From Ferirhizobium litorale (GTDB taxonomy: Bacteria > Pseudomonadota > Alphaproteobacteria > Rhizobiales > Rhizobiaceae): 64,000 bases of DNA. The notes beneath the pieces were generated by a model that was not told the origin of the DNA, did no database searches, and saw only the letters and a program-made list of their open reading frames with translations. Of this stretch, positions 1 through 7,951 are shown one piece after another; position 1 is the stretch's first letter; every line of letters starts with the position of its first letter. The DNA lies in the NCBI GenBank assembly GCA_030028905.1, contig JALDYZ010000002.1, forward strand, positions 310,001 through 374,000. The letters are read 5' to 3'. Both the position numbers and the translations under genes were made by a program.

Positions 1-1
1 G

Positions 2-1108
2 GCCGCCATCCGCGCTTTCATCGACAACCCCGGCGACTGCCGCTTCCTGCAATCGATCAAGACCTTCGCGGCCAGCGCTCTGTTCCAGGGCACGCTGGTG
101 CACGGCAAGCGCCAGGCCTTCGAGGACCTGATGGAGGTACTGGTGCGACGGCTGAAAGCCTATGCGGGAGACGGCTGGCCGGAGGGGGTGAAGCGCATCG
201 TCACCGGTCGCCCGGTACATTTCGCCGGCGCCGATCCGGACCCGACCCTCGCCACGCAACGCTACAACGAGGCGCTTTCGCGCTTCAGCTTTCCCGAGGT
301 CCACTACGTCTACGAGCCGGTCGCGGCAGCATTCTACTTCGCCCAGAACCTGAAGGAAGATGCGCTGGTTCTGGTTGCCGACTTCGGCGGCGGCACCACC
401 GACTATTCGCTGGTCCGCTTCGAAACGGTGGCTGGACGTCTTCGCGCGACCCCCATCGGACATTCCGGTGTTGGCGTCGCCGGCGACCATTTCGATGCCC
501 GCATCGTCGACAATCTCGTGGCACCCGAGATCGGCAAGGGCAGCATGTTCAAGAGCTTCGACAAGGTGCTGGAAGTACCGTCGAGCTACTATGCCAATTT
601 CAGCCGCTGGAACCAGCTGTCGATCTTCAAGACCACGAAGGAATTTGCTGAGCTCAAGAAGCTGGTGCGCTCGTCGCTCGAGCCGGAGAAACTGGAAGCC
701 TTCATCGATCTCATCGAGCACGACGAAGGCTATCCGCTCTACCAGGCCGTATCGGCAACGAAGATGGCACTTTCCACCGCCGAGGCAGCGGAGTTCAACT
801 TCGCGCCGCTCGGCAATGCCGGGCGCAAGACCGTCCGGCGCGCCGATTTCGAGACCTGGATCGCCGACGATCTTGCCCGCATCGAGGCGGCACTCGACGA
901 CGTCCTGGACAAGACCGGCACCGCGGCGACCGATATCGACCGGGTCTTCCTGACGGGGGGGACCTCCTTCGTCCCTGCGGTCCGGCGCATCTTCACCCGG
1001 CGCTTCGATGGCGGGCGTATCGAAACCGGCGGCGAACTGTTGTCGATCGCGCATGGCCTCGCGCTCATCGGCGAGCGTGACGATATCGAACAGTGGACGG
1101 CGCGGTGA
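2..1108 (+). CDS. Hsp70-family (YegD-like) ATPase, 5'-truncated by the window edge
   Basis: The reading frame is open from base 2 to the stop at 1108, so the gene begins outside the window; the GTG at 98 is only an internal codon. The visible part holds the second half of an actin/Hsp70 nucleotide-binding fold. A phosphate-binding loop reads ADFGGGTTDYSLV (codons near 390-430), and an adenosine-binding motif FLTGGTSFVPAVRRIF lies near the C-terminus. There is no long substrate-binding domain after the ATPase fold, which fits YegD-type chaperone homologues rather than DnaK. The client and partner are unknown. The next gene on the same strand starts 75 bases downstream. Confidence 0.85.
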   Translation, partial: AAIRAFIDNPGDCRFLQSIKTFAASALFQGTLVHGKRQAFEDLMEVLVRRLKAYAGDGWPEGVKRIVTGRPVHFAGADPDPTLATQRYNEALSRFSFPEVHYVYEPVAAAFYFAQNLKEDALVLVADFGGGTTDYSLVRFETVAGRLRATPIGHSGVGVAGDHFDARIVDNLVAPEIGKGSMFKSFDKVLEVPSSYYANFSRWNQLSIFKTTKEFAELKKLVRSSLEPEKLEAFIDLIEHDEGYPLYQAVSATKMALSTAEAAEFNFAPLGNAGRKTVRRADFETWIADDLARIEAALDDVLDKTGTAATDIDRVFLTGGTSFVPAVRRIFTRRFDGGRIETGGELLSIAHGLALIGERDDIEQWTAR

Positions 1109-1183
1109 TTCGTTCTGGCTCAATGCCTGCATCGCCGCCACCTGCCCTTTTCGGCACCGGCTTCTTGAGATAGGGTCCGCCGC

Positions 1184-2071
1184 ATGATCGCCGCAAAAGA
1201 CCTCTCTGCCGCCGAGCTTGCCAGCCTCCTGCATTTTCATGCGGATGCCGGCGTCGAATGGCTGCTGGAGGACGAGGCGGTCGATCGTTTTGCCGAGTTC
1301 GCCGCATTGGAAGCCTCGCGCGGGGCGCGATCGCAGGCGCCGTCCGTATCCACCGCCGCGTCTCGCCCTGCCGCAAGCGGCCCCGCTGAGCGCGGAGCAC
1401 GGGCGCCGGCTGCTGCCGCACGGGTTCCGCCCGCCCCGACGCTCGCCATGCCCGGCGAACAGGCGGTTGCCGAGGCACGCAGCGTCGCCGCTGGCGCAGG
1501 ATCGCTCGATGAACTCAGGGGCTCCCTTGAGGGTTTCGCTGGCTGCAATCTGAAGAACAGCGCCCGCACGACCGTCTTCGCCAGCGGCAATCCTGCCGCC
1601 GGCGTCATGGTGATCGGGCCGATGCCGAGCGCCGACGACGATCGCGACGGCACCCCCTTCTCCGGGCGCGCCGGCCAGATGCTCGACCGGATGCTCGCCG
1701 CCATCGGCCTGTCGCGAGATGCGATCCTTGTTACCAACGCGATCCCCTGGCGGCCGCCGGGCGACCGACAGCCCTATCCCATCGAGATCGACATCTGCCG
1801 ACCGTTCATCGAGCGCCAGATCGAACTCGCAGCGCCGCGGGCCGTGCTTGCGCTCGGCAACCTGACGGCGCGCCTGCTGTTCGGCGGCAACGAGACGATT
1901 CATACGATGCGCGGCGAATGGCGCGAACTGCAGCTTGGCGGGCGACAGATTCCGGTGATGTGCAGCCTGCATCCGCAGGAACTGCTGATCGCGCCCGTCA
2001 GCAAGCGCCTCGCCTGGGCAGATCTCCTGGCCTTCGCTGCGAAGGCTACTAGCCAGGATTCCGCTCAATAA
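1184..2071 (+). CDS. Family-4-type uracil-DNA glycosylase homologue with altered motifs
   Basis: This 295-residue protein has a low-complexity Ala/Pro-rich N-terminus (about residues 45-90). It is followed by a UDG family 4 / phage SPO1 DNA polymerase-related domain (about 115-290). Recognisable blocks are FSGRAGQMLDRMLAAIGL (159-176), TNAIPWRPPGDRQP (184-197), CRPFIERQIELAAPRA (205-220) and the final HPQEL (263-267). The family normally removes uracil from DNA in base excision repair. Motif 1, usually GEAPG, is GPMPS here (145-149), and the terminal HPxYL-type motif is HPQEL, so activity may differ. Only one Cys (121) stands where a CxxC pair usually begins the Fe-S ligand set. The family call is firm; the activity is not. 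Confidence 0.8.
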   Translation: MIAAKDLSAAELASLLHFHADAGVEWLLEDEAVDRFAEFAALEASRGARSQAPSVSTAASRPAASGPAERGARAPAAAARVPPAPTLAMPGEQAVAEARSVAAGAGSLDELRGSLEGFAGCNLKNSARTTVFASGNPAAGVMVIGPMPSADDDRDGTPFSGRAGQMLDRMLAAIGLSRDAILVTNAIPWRPPGDRQPYPIEIDICRPFIERQIELAAPRAVLALGNLTARLLFGGNETIHTMRGEWRELQLGGRQIPVMCSLHPQELLIAPVSKRLAWADLLAFAAKATSQDSAQ

Positions 2072-2215
2072 TTCATCAATGTGAAAACTAGGTAAAAATT
2101 GATATGCGCTGACTGCATGGCAGCATCGTATTTTGTCGCATTGCAAAATCAATGCTGCAGCGCAATATACAGCCTGTGTCTTGGGAGGATAACTAAGATA
2201 GCAGGAACCAAGGCC

Positions 2216-2389
2216 ATGACTGCCCAGCTTCGCCCAATCCATAGCAGCTTCGAAACGCTGCGCCACGCCCGGGAAATTTCCCGTGGCTACCACCATTTCG
2301 GCTCCGCCACCAACGAGCAGCTGACCGCCCGCGGCTTCGGCCGGACGTCGCGCCCGGCTGCCATCTTCTCTGACTTCCGCGCTCGCTAA
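2216..2389 (+). CDS. Small conserved-looking protein, 57 aa
   Basis: An ORF starting at the ATG at 2216 encodes 57 residues rich in Arg, His and Ser, beginning MTAQLRPIHSSFETLRHARE. The frame stays open upstream to 2099, but that extension is AT-rich and does not look coding. A purine-rich stretch (aggaacca, 2202-2209) could serve as ribosome binding site. I see no membrane segment or known motif. It is followed 25 bases later by a second small ORF on the same strand, so the two may be co-transcribed. I do not recognise the family. Confidence 0.45.
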   Translation: MTAQLRPIHSSFETLRHAREISRGYHHFGSATNEQLTARGFGRTSRPAAIFSDFRAR

Positions 2390-2414
2390 GGCGGGCTCGG
2401 CCGTGGAGAGCACC

Positions 2415-2609
2415 ATGCTTCAGCATACAGGAACTGCGACAACGCCCCTGAAATCCCGGAGCCTGATGGCAAGCGTGAGCGATTTCGTCTTCCAGATAGG
2501 CGCCGCCGTCAACGCGGCCGCGGAGTACAGGCGCGCCTATTGCCAGGACAGGGGCAGGCCGCACTACCAGACGCCCGCGCAACGCGCCGCCGCCGGCATT
2601 CCGCTCTGA
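2415..2609 (+). CDS. Small protein of unknown function, 64 aa
   Basis: The ATG at 2415 has a good ribosome binding site (GGAGAG, 2405-2410), which decides this start over the GTG at 2403. The 64-residue product has a helix-forming middle (VSDFVFQIGAAVNAAAEYRRA) and a Gln/Arg/Pro-rich tail ending in AAAGIPL. It may be a small amphipathic helical protein, in the style of the many short Arg-rich rhizobial proteins. It is paired with the 57-aa ORF just upstream and converges on the gene at 2640. Confidence 0.5.
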   Translation: MLQHTGTATTPLKSRSLMASVSDFVFQIGAAVNAAAEYRRAYCQDRGRPHYQTPAQRAAAGIPL

Positions 2610-2639
2610 AAATCGGGCCGCATCCCACCGGGCCCTGGA

Positions 2640-3554
2640 CTAGTCGTCCATCTCCCGGCACGCCCATTCGAATGCCTCGTCGATGATTGAGAACTTGACG
2701 GCCTGCCAGACGCAGTAGGCATCCAGGAACGAACGCGCCAGCCACATGCGCGTGCGCTTGTCATCGGACCAGCCCATGCAGCCGCGCTCGGCCGCCTTCT
2801 TCAACAGCCGCTGCAGGTGGGTGCGCGACATCATGAAGTGCTCCGCCATCCGGCGCGCATCGACCCGCCCCAGATCGAACCGCCCCTCCTCTTCCCCCTC
2901 GAGATCGAGCCGGCCGACGAATTCGTCGATCACGAGCCCGCCAGCATCGGTCCACACGAACAGCGCCACTTCCGGCGGCGGATCGCGCCAGCCGGAACTC
3001 TCAATACAGTTGCGCGCGATGCGCGGCTGGGCGCGGTCGAAAGCAAGCGGCATCTTCGTCAGGTCATCGAACCGGCGTCCGCCATCCAGCAGATCGAGCG
3101 CGGAAAGGTTGACTGCGAACCATCGCTGCATTGCCGCCTCGGTCACTTCCGTCGGCTCTAGCGGACGCGGGCGCCTGCCCATGCTGTCCGGCAGGTATCG
3201 GGCAAAGCGGTAGTTGAGCAGTTCCTCCATGAAGTTTTGAACCGTGTTTCGGCTGGCGATGCCATAAGGGACAACCAGATCGCGAAGCCGCGCCACCGTC
3301 AGCCCGGTGGAAGGCTTTTCCCGATCCCGCTCGAGATGGAGCGCATAAGCCCCCTGGCTCATCATCCAGCGCTGGTGCGTGGCAAGTGTGCGCGCAAGCC
3401 GGGGGCCTTCGTCGTAGGCATTGCGGAGGTTCCGCGCCAGATACTGCAGCGTGGAAGCAAACGCAGGATTGCCAGCCAGTTCGGCTGCGCTCAAGCTCAT
3501 CCAGGCCCCTAACCCGTTCATTCGGAAACACAATTCGAATGAACCCGAATTCAT
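2640..3554 (-). CDS. Unrecognised soluble protein, about 300 aa
   Basis: The longest form has 304 residues; a start at the internal Met about 19 codons in (MSLSAAELAG) is equally possible, because no strong ribosome binding site marks the first. The product is soluble, mostly helical and rich in Arg, Asp and Trp. A central segment (TVARLRDLVVPYGIASRNTVQNFMEELL, about residues 85-112) has the look of a winged or tri-helical DNA-binding region. A second similar stretch (MAEHFMMSRTHLQRLLKKAAERG) lies near residue 240. This suggests a transcriptional regulator with two HTH-like parts, but I recognise no family. It stands alone, converging with the small plus-strand ORFs and diverging from the MFS gene. 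Confidence 0.7.
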   Translation of the reverse strand: MNSGSFELCFRMNGLGAWMSLSAAELAGNPAFASTLQYLARNLRNAYDEGPRLARTLATHQRWMMSQGAYALHLERDREKPSTGLTVARLRDLVVPYGIASRNTVQNFMEELLNYRFARYLPDSMGRRPRPLEPTEVTEAAMQRWFAVNLSALDLLDGGRRFDDLTKMPLAFDRAQPRIARNCIESSGWRDPPPEVALFVWTDAGGLVIDEFVGRLDLEGEEEGRFDLGRVDARRMAEHFMMSRTHLQRLLKKAAERGCMGWSDDKRTRMWLARSFLDAYCVWQAVKFSIIDEAFEWACREMDD

Positions 3555-3861
3555 GCTTTAAGTTCCATTGCGCGGCTCATCCGCCACACCTTGCCGCACG
3601 CAAGAAGAGCATGAAGTATCGGGGGTGTCAAACCACGAATACCAGCAGAAACAACGCCTTTCCGAAGACTCTGAATAAAATGCGCGACCTGACCGCACAT
3701 TCCTGTGGTTGCAGAAACCGCCGCATACATGGCCGCAGCCCGTTCCGCACCGCCTAAAGAATAAGGTGTTGACGGACATGGCGTCGCAGAAAGTCGCAAT
3801 CGACGGCGTTTCAAGAAGCGAATAGAGCCACAATCGTACAAACCGTGCCGAGAGGAAGATC
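3555..3861. other. Intergenic region, divergent promoters
   Basis: This 307-base gap separates the minus-strand gene ending at 2640 from the plus-strand MFS gene. It should hold both promoters. The only clear signal is the ribosome binding site AGAGGAAG just before the ATG at 3862. Short ORFs read on both strands here have no ribosome binding sites or coding character. Confidence 0.6.
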
Positions 3862-5103
3862 ATGCTGGCCAGCCTTGTTTCCATCACCAGCCTGATGCTG
3901 TCGACGCTGTTGATGATGGTCGGCTTCGGGCTGATGAACTACATGATCCCGGTGCGCTCGCTCGCCGAGGGCTGGTCGACGTTCCTGATCTCGATCATGG
4001 CGACCGGCTATACGCTCGGTTTCACGATCTCCTGCGTCATCACGCCGAAGCTGGTGCAAAGGGTGGGGCATGTGCGCGTCTTCGGCGCGCTGATCACGCT
4101 TTTGACGGTCGCGATCCTGGCTTGTGCCATGGTGGTCGACTGGCGGGCCTGGATGGTGTTCCGCGGGCTCGCCGGCTTTGCCATCGCCGGCAGCTACCTG
4201 ATCATCGAGAGCTGGCTGAACGAGCGCGTCACCAACGACAATCGCGGAACGATCTTTTCGGTCTACATGGTGACCTGCCTGGTCGGCTCCATCGGCGGGC
4301 AGTATCTGGTGCCGCTCGGCGACCCGGAGACCACCCAGCTCTTCATCCTCTGCGGCATCATCTTCTCGCTGGCGCTGTTTCCGACCGCGCTGTCGACCGC
4401 CCAGTCTCCCTCCCCCATCGCTCAGGCGAATTTCGATCTTCCAAAGCTCTACCGGGTCTCGCCCATCGCCTTTGTCGGTTCGCTTCTGGCCGGGGCGCTT
4501 TCGGGAACCTGGGCCAGCCTCGGTGCCGTCTATACCCAGACGATCGGCCTGACGACCGCCGAGGGTGCGACGCTGCTTGCGTCCGTGCTCGCCGGTGGCG
4601 CGATCGCCCAGATGCCGATCGGCCGGATCTCCGACAGGATCGACCGGCGCCAGGTGATGATCGCCTGCGGCGGGGTGGGCGTCGCCGCCTGCACGCTCAT
4701 GGCGCTCGTCAGTTCGATGAACATCTATGTCATTTCCGCCGCAAGCTTCTTCGTCGGCACCGTGCTCTACCCGATCTATGCGCTCAATGTCGCCCATGCC
4801 AACGACCGCGCGGAGCCCGCGGAGTATGTCGCGATCTCCAGCGGCATCATGGTTCTCTACGGCCTCGGAACGGTGGCGGGACCGGTGATGGGCGGCGCGG
4901 TGATGGAAACCACCGGCCCCAAGGGTCTCCTCTCGTTTCTCGCCCTGATCTTCGGTTTCTATGCCGCCTATGCGGCATGGCGCATGAACCGCCGCAGCCC
5001 CGACGAAGCGCCCAAGACCGACTTCCAGTCCATGCCGATTCCGATGCAGGTCACGGAGGGCGTCACCGGCCAGCCGGGTCCCGGCCCGGATACCGGGCGG
5101 TAG
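3862..5103 (+). CDS. MFS transporter (YcaD-like), 413 aa
   Basis: This is a twelve-helix major facilitator in the inner membrane. The first helices follow the start directly (SLMLSTLLMMVGFGLMNYMI). The inter-helix loop between TM2 and TM3 reads CVITPKLVQRVGHVRVFGAL, and the equivalent second-half loop reads PIGRISDRIDRRQVMIACGG, the classic MFS G-x-x-x-D-R pattern. The overall sequence resembles the YcaD/YfkF group, whose substrates are mostly unknown. The start at 3862 has AGAGGAAG upstream. The C-terminal 30 residues are hydrophilic. It converges with the EamA transporter gene downstream, with 16 bases between stops. Confidence 0.85.
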   Translation: MLASLVSITSLMLSTLLMMVGFGLMNYMIPVRSLAEGWSTFLISIMATGYTLGFTISCVITPKLVQRVGHVRVFGALITLLTVAILACAMVVDWRAWMVFRGLAGFAIAGSYLIIESWLNERVTNDNRGTIFSVYMVTCLVGSIGGQYLVPLGDPETTQLFILCGIIFSLALFPTALSTAQSPSPIAQANFDLPKLYRVSPIAFVGSLLAGALSGTWASLGAVYTQTIGLTTAEGATLLASVLAGGAIAQMPIGRISDRIDRRQVMIACGGVGVAACTLMALVSSMNIYVISAASFFVGTVLYPIYALNVAHANDRAEPAEYVAISSGIMVLYGLGTVAGPVMGGAVMETTGPKGLLSFLALIFGFYAAYAAWRMNRRSPDEAPKTDFQSMPIPMQVTEGVTGQPGPGPDTGR

Positions 5104-5119
5104 CCGCCACTTCGCCTCT

Positions 5120-6058
5120 TCAGCCGCGTGGGCCTTCGGCCCGGCGCGCTGCACGGCGTTCCAGGCCCAACCGGTGTTCGCGATAGATGATGTAGATGCC
5201 TGCCCCGACCACGATCAGCGTGCCGGCCAGCATCGTCATCGTCGGAACGTCCTCGAACAGGACGTAGGCCACCACGATGCCGAGCAGGATCGAGGTGTAT
5301 TCGAACGGCGCGATCGTCGAGACGTCGGCATAGCGATAGCATTCGGTCAGCAGGATCTGGGCGATGCCGCCGCAGAACCCGGCGATCACCAGCAGCGCCG
5401 TTTGCTCCATCGACAGCCAGTCCCAACCGAAGGGTACAGTCGCCAGTGAGAACACCGAGGCGGTCAGCGAAAAGTAGAGAACGATGGTCGGCGTCTTTTC
5501 CTCCTCCACCAGCCTTCGCACCTGGATCATCGCCATGGCGCCGCAGGCCGCCGCCAGCAACACCGCAACGGCACCCGTGGCCGCCGTGGAGCCGAGCCCG
5601 GCTTGCGAAAACAGCGTCAGTTTCGGCCAGGTGATGATCATGACGCCGCTCAGGCCGACCAGCACCGCCGTCCAGCGGTAGAGGCGCACGTTCTCGCCGA
5701 GGAAGATGGCCGCGAAGGCGACCGCAAACAGCGGCATCGCATAGCCGATGGCGATAGCCTCCGGCAGCGGCAGATGGACCAGCCCGTAGAAGCCGAGGCC
5801 CATCGCCAGGATGCCGATCGCGCCACGCTTCAGGTGGCCCACCGGATTGCGCGTATAGAACCCGGATCGGAGTTCGCCCCTGTAGGCAAGGTAGATCGCA
5901 ATCGGGATGATGGCGAAGGCCGACCGGTAGAATGTGATCTGCCCCGCAGCCAATCCGGTGCCGGCCAGCTTGATGCAGGTTTGCATGATGAGGAAAACCA
6001 CCACGGAAGATACCTTCAGCAGGATACCTTTCATGGGATTGGTGTCGTCGGCGCCCAT
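5120..6058 (-). CDS. EamA/DMT-family transporter (RhaT-like)
   Basis: A drug/metabolite transporter with two EamA repeats and about ten membrane segments, ending in a basic tail. The frame is open to 6238, but the upstream part is hydrophilic and unlike the family. The start is therefore placed at MGADDTNPMKGILLK (6058); MKGILLK (6034) is also possible. The family exports or imports small metabolites; the substrate cannot be read from sequence. Motifs include LGFYGLVHLPLPEA and, in the second half, ECYRYADVSTIAPFEYTSI, typical of rhizobial DMT members. It is a single gene converging with the MFS gene on its left. Confidence 0.85.
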   Translation of the reverse strand: MGADDTNPMKGILLKVSSVVVFLIMQTCIKLAGTGLAAGQITFYRSAFAIIPIAIYLAYRGELRSGFYTRNPVGHLKRGAIGILAMGLGFYGLVHLPLPEAIAIGYAMPLFAVAFAAIFLGENVRLYRWTAVLVGLSGVMIITWPKLTLFSQAGLGSTAATGAVAVLLAAACGAMAMIQVRRLVEEEKTPTIVLYFSLTASVFSLATVPFGWDWLSMEQTALLVIAGFCGGIAQILLTECYRYADVSTIAPFEYTSILLGIVVAYVLFEDVPTMTMLAGTLIVVGAGIYIIYREHRLGLERRAARRAEGPRG

Positions 6059-6467
6059 CGGGAGACTCGCATGACAGGGTTTGCAGCAAAACTGCGGATT
6101 GTGGAAGTGCGCCGACTCGATCGGCGACGGGAAGGCAGCAATGGCCTCTACAGCAATTCTGCCAGCGACTGAAATGAAATTCTCGAGACGCCGGTAGTTT
6201 GCGCCTCGACCAACCGTCGCTTGTAAAAAGTATGACAAATTCTTGTAATTAGAGAAAATTTAATAAAGCGCTGACCATATTCTCAATATATCTTCAGGGA
6301 CCGGCCAAGGTCTGGCTCTGGATTTTTCAAGAATTGATTCCAACGACGGCGTCCGTATTTCGATGCCGCGCCAAGAACTGTGAAATATAACCGCGCGCGG
6401 GACTTCATCCCAAGTCGATAGTCATCGAGAAATCCTGCGCCGCATCCATTGATCAGGGCCAGTTTCC
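6059..6467. other. Intergenic region, AT-rich divergent control region
   Basis: This 409-base gap lies between the divergent EamA and chemoreceptor-like genes. Bases about 6215-6300 are distinctly AT-rich. The heptamer CTTGTAA occurs at 6220-6226 and again at 6242-6248, exactly 22 bases apart (two helical turns). The second copy is followed by AATTTAATAAAG, which could provide a -10 element. No gene is seen. Confidence 0.5.
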
Positions 6468-7577
6468 ATGCCGCTACCCGCCGCCGACAAGTTCACGACC
6501 GACGCCCCTTCCGCCACGCCCCGCTCGATGCGGCTGATCACCGAGGCGATCGGCAACGATCTGGAGAAGTTCGGCGCCGACAACACCCAGGTGGTCAAGC
6601 AGATCAAGCTCCTGGCGATCAACGCGCTGATCGAGGCGGCGCGTGCGGGCGATGCCGGAAAGGGCTTCAGCGTGGTCGCCAACGAGGTGCAGCGACTGGC
6701 ACAGATCGCCACCGACATCACCGGCAAGTTCCAGGACAATGTGCTTGGCAGGATCGGCGTCAGTCGCGCCATGTCGGACAGCCTCGTCAACGAGATGGAG
6801 GGCGTCAGGCTGACGGACCTTGCGCTGACGCTGGTGCAGCTGATCGTGCGCAACCTCTTCGAGCGTACGGCGGACGTGCGCTGGTGGGCGACCGATACGG
6901 CCCTTTGGAAAGCGCTCCAGCAGCGGGATGCGGAGAGCGCCGCGTTTGCGCAGGAGCGCCTCGGCGTCATCAACCGGTTCTACACCGTCTATCTCGATCT
7001 CGTCATGACCGACACCAGGGGCAATGTCATCGCCTCGGCCAACCCCAAGTTCCAGCGCCAGCTCAAGAACACCAGCCTTGCCGGCGAGAGCTGGTTCAAG
7101 ACGGCCCTTTCCTGCCGCAGCGGCGACGATTACATCGTCGACGAGGTGAAGCCGAGCCCGTCCCATGACGGCAAGAATGCCCTCGTTTATGCCACCGGCA
7201 TCCGGGAGGGCGGCACGTCGGATGGAAAGCTCATCGGCACGCTGGGCGTCTATTTCGACTGGCAGAACCAGGGACAGGCGATTGTCGACAAGGAAGCCAA
7301 CCTTCCGCCGCACATCGCCGAACGGACGACGGTGATGCTGCTCGACGGCCGCAGCCGGGTCATCGCCTGCAGCAATCCCGGCCTGGTCTTCACCCATTTC
7401 GCGCTTTCCAACCCGTCCAACCTCATGCGCGGCAGCTATTACGATGCCAGCGGCTCGATCGTCGCCTTCGCCAGGACGCTCGGCTACGAGGATTATGACG
7501 GCCTCGGCTGGTATGGCGTGGTCGTCCAGAAAACCGAGACCGACGAAACAATTCGCGCCTCGCTCGGGATCCGCTGA
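6468..7577 (+). CDS. Soluble chemoreceptor-like protein: N-terminal MCP signalling helices, C-terminal Cache-like sensor
   Basis: This 369-residue protein has no membrane segment. Residues about 30-95 match the tip and descending arm of an MCP signalling domain ([31 protein letters not shown]), the part that contacts CheA/CheW. After a helical linker (about 100-175), residues about 180-360 look like a Cache/PAS-type sensor ([55 protein letters not shown]). The order is reversed from normal chemoreceptors, and the ascending half of the signalling hairpin is missing or very short. It could couple a cytoplasmic ligand to a chemosensory array. No che genes are near it. The ATG at 6468 has only a weak purine stretch before it. 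Confidence 0.75.
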   Translation: MPLPAADKFTTDAPSATPRSMRLITEAIGNDLEKFGADNTQVVKQIKLLAINALIEAARAGDAGKGFSVVANEVQRLAQIATDITGKFQDNVLGRIGVSRAMSDSLVNEMEGVRLTDLALTLVQLIVRNLFERTADVRWWATDTALWKALQQRDAESAAFAQERLGVINRFYTVYLDLVMTDTRGNVIASANPKFQRQLKNTSLAGESWFKTALSCRSGDDYIVDEVKPSPSHDGKNALVYATGIREGGTSDGKLIGTLGVYFDWQNQGQAIVDKEANLPPHIAERTTVMLLDGRSRVIACSNPGLVFTHFALSNPSNLMRGSYYDASGSIVAFARTLGYEDYDGLGWYGVVVQKTETDETIRASLGIR

Positions 7578-7951
7578 GACATCAGGACAGTTGGTTAAAA
7601 GGCGCAACGATGCGGCGCTTTTGCACGTCGGAGGGCCGCATTCGCACGCTCCAAACTCAAATGTCAAATTCGAAAATTCCAGTAGAATCATAATGTTAAT
7701 AGTGGTCCTCAAGATTCCGACATTTGCTCTCGAGGGTACTGCAAACGGATGCAAATGTCGGAATCGGACCACGAGCATGGAGCGCTGCCCGACCTTCGCA
7801 TCTATTTCACAAGCGCCAAAAAATACTTTAGCTTTAATTCAGGATTGGATGACAGTGTATGCGCGATATCCGGGGCGAGACTTTCGGTCCGGTACGCGCG
7901 ACGGTGTCAGCCCCCGGCACCTTAGAAGACCAGAGCCTATCAGGAAGCACC
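7578..7951. other. Intergenic region containing a long inverted repeat
   Basis: This 374-base gap before pepN holds the imperfect 22-bp inverted repeat listed separately (7702-7772) and is otherwise unremarkable. The pepN frame is open back to 7859, but the ATG at 7952 with AGGAAG before it is the better start, so the stretch 7859-7951 is taken as leader. Confidence 0.6.
7702..7772. repeat. Long imperfect inverted repeat / hairpin
   Basis: GATTCCGACATTTGC (7713-7727) is matched perfectly by GCAAATGTCGGAATC (7751-7765). The outer GTGGTCC (7702-7708) pairs with GGACCAC (7766-7772), with TCAA (7709-7712) bulged on the left arm. The loop is 23 bases. It lies 180 bases before the pepN start and is not followed by a T-run, so a plain terminator is unlikely. 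It may be a mobile palindromic element or an operator. Confidence 0.85.

Noticed and set aside
3811-5154. 447-codon minus-strand ORF opposite the MFS gene
   Set aside because: It is rich in His, Arg, Asp and Gly without hydrophobic core patterns; the opposite strand encodes an intact transporter.
7859-7951. N-terminal extension of PepN from 7859
   Set aside because: The 31 extra residues are unlike the family, and the ATG at 7952 has AGGAAG before it.
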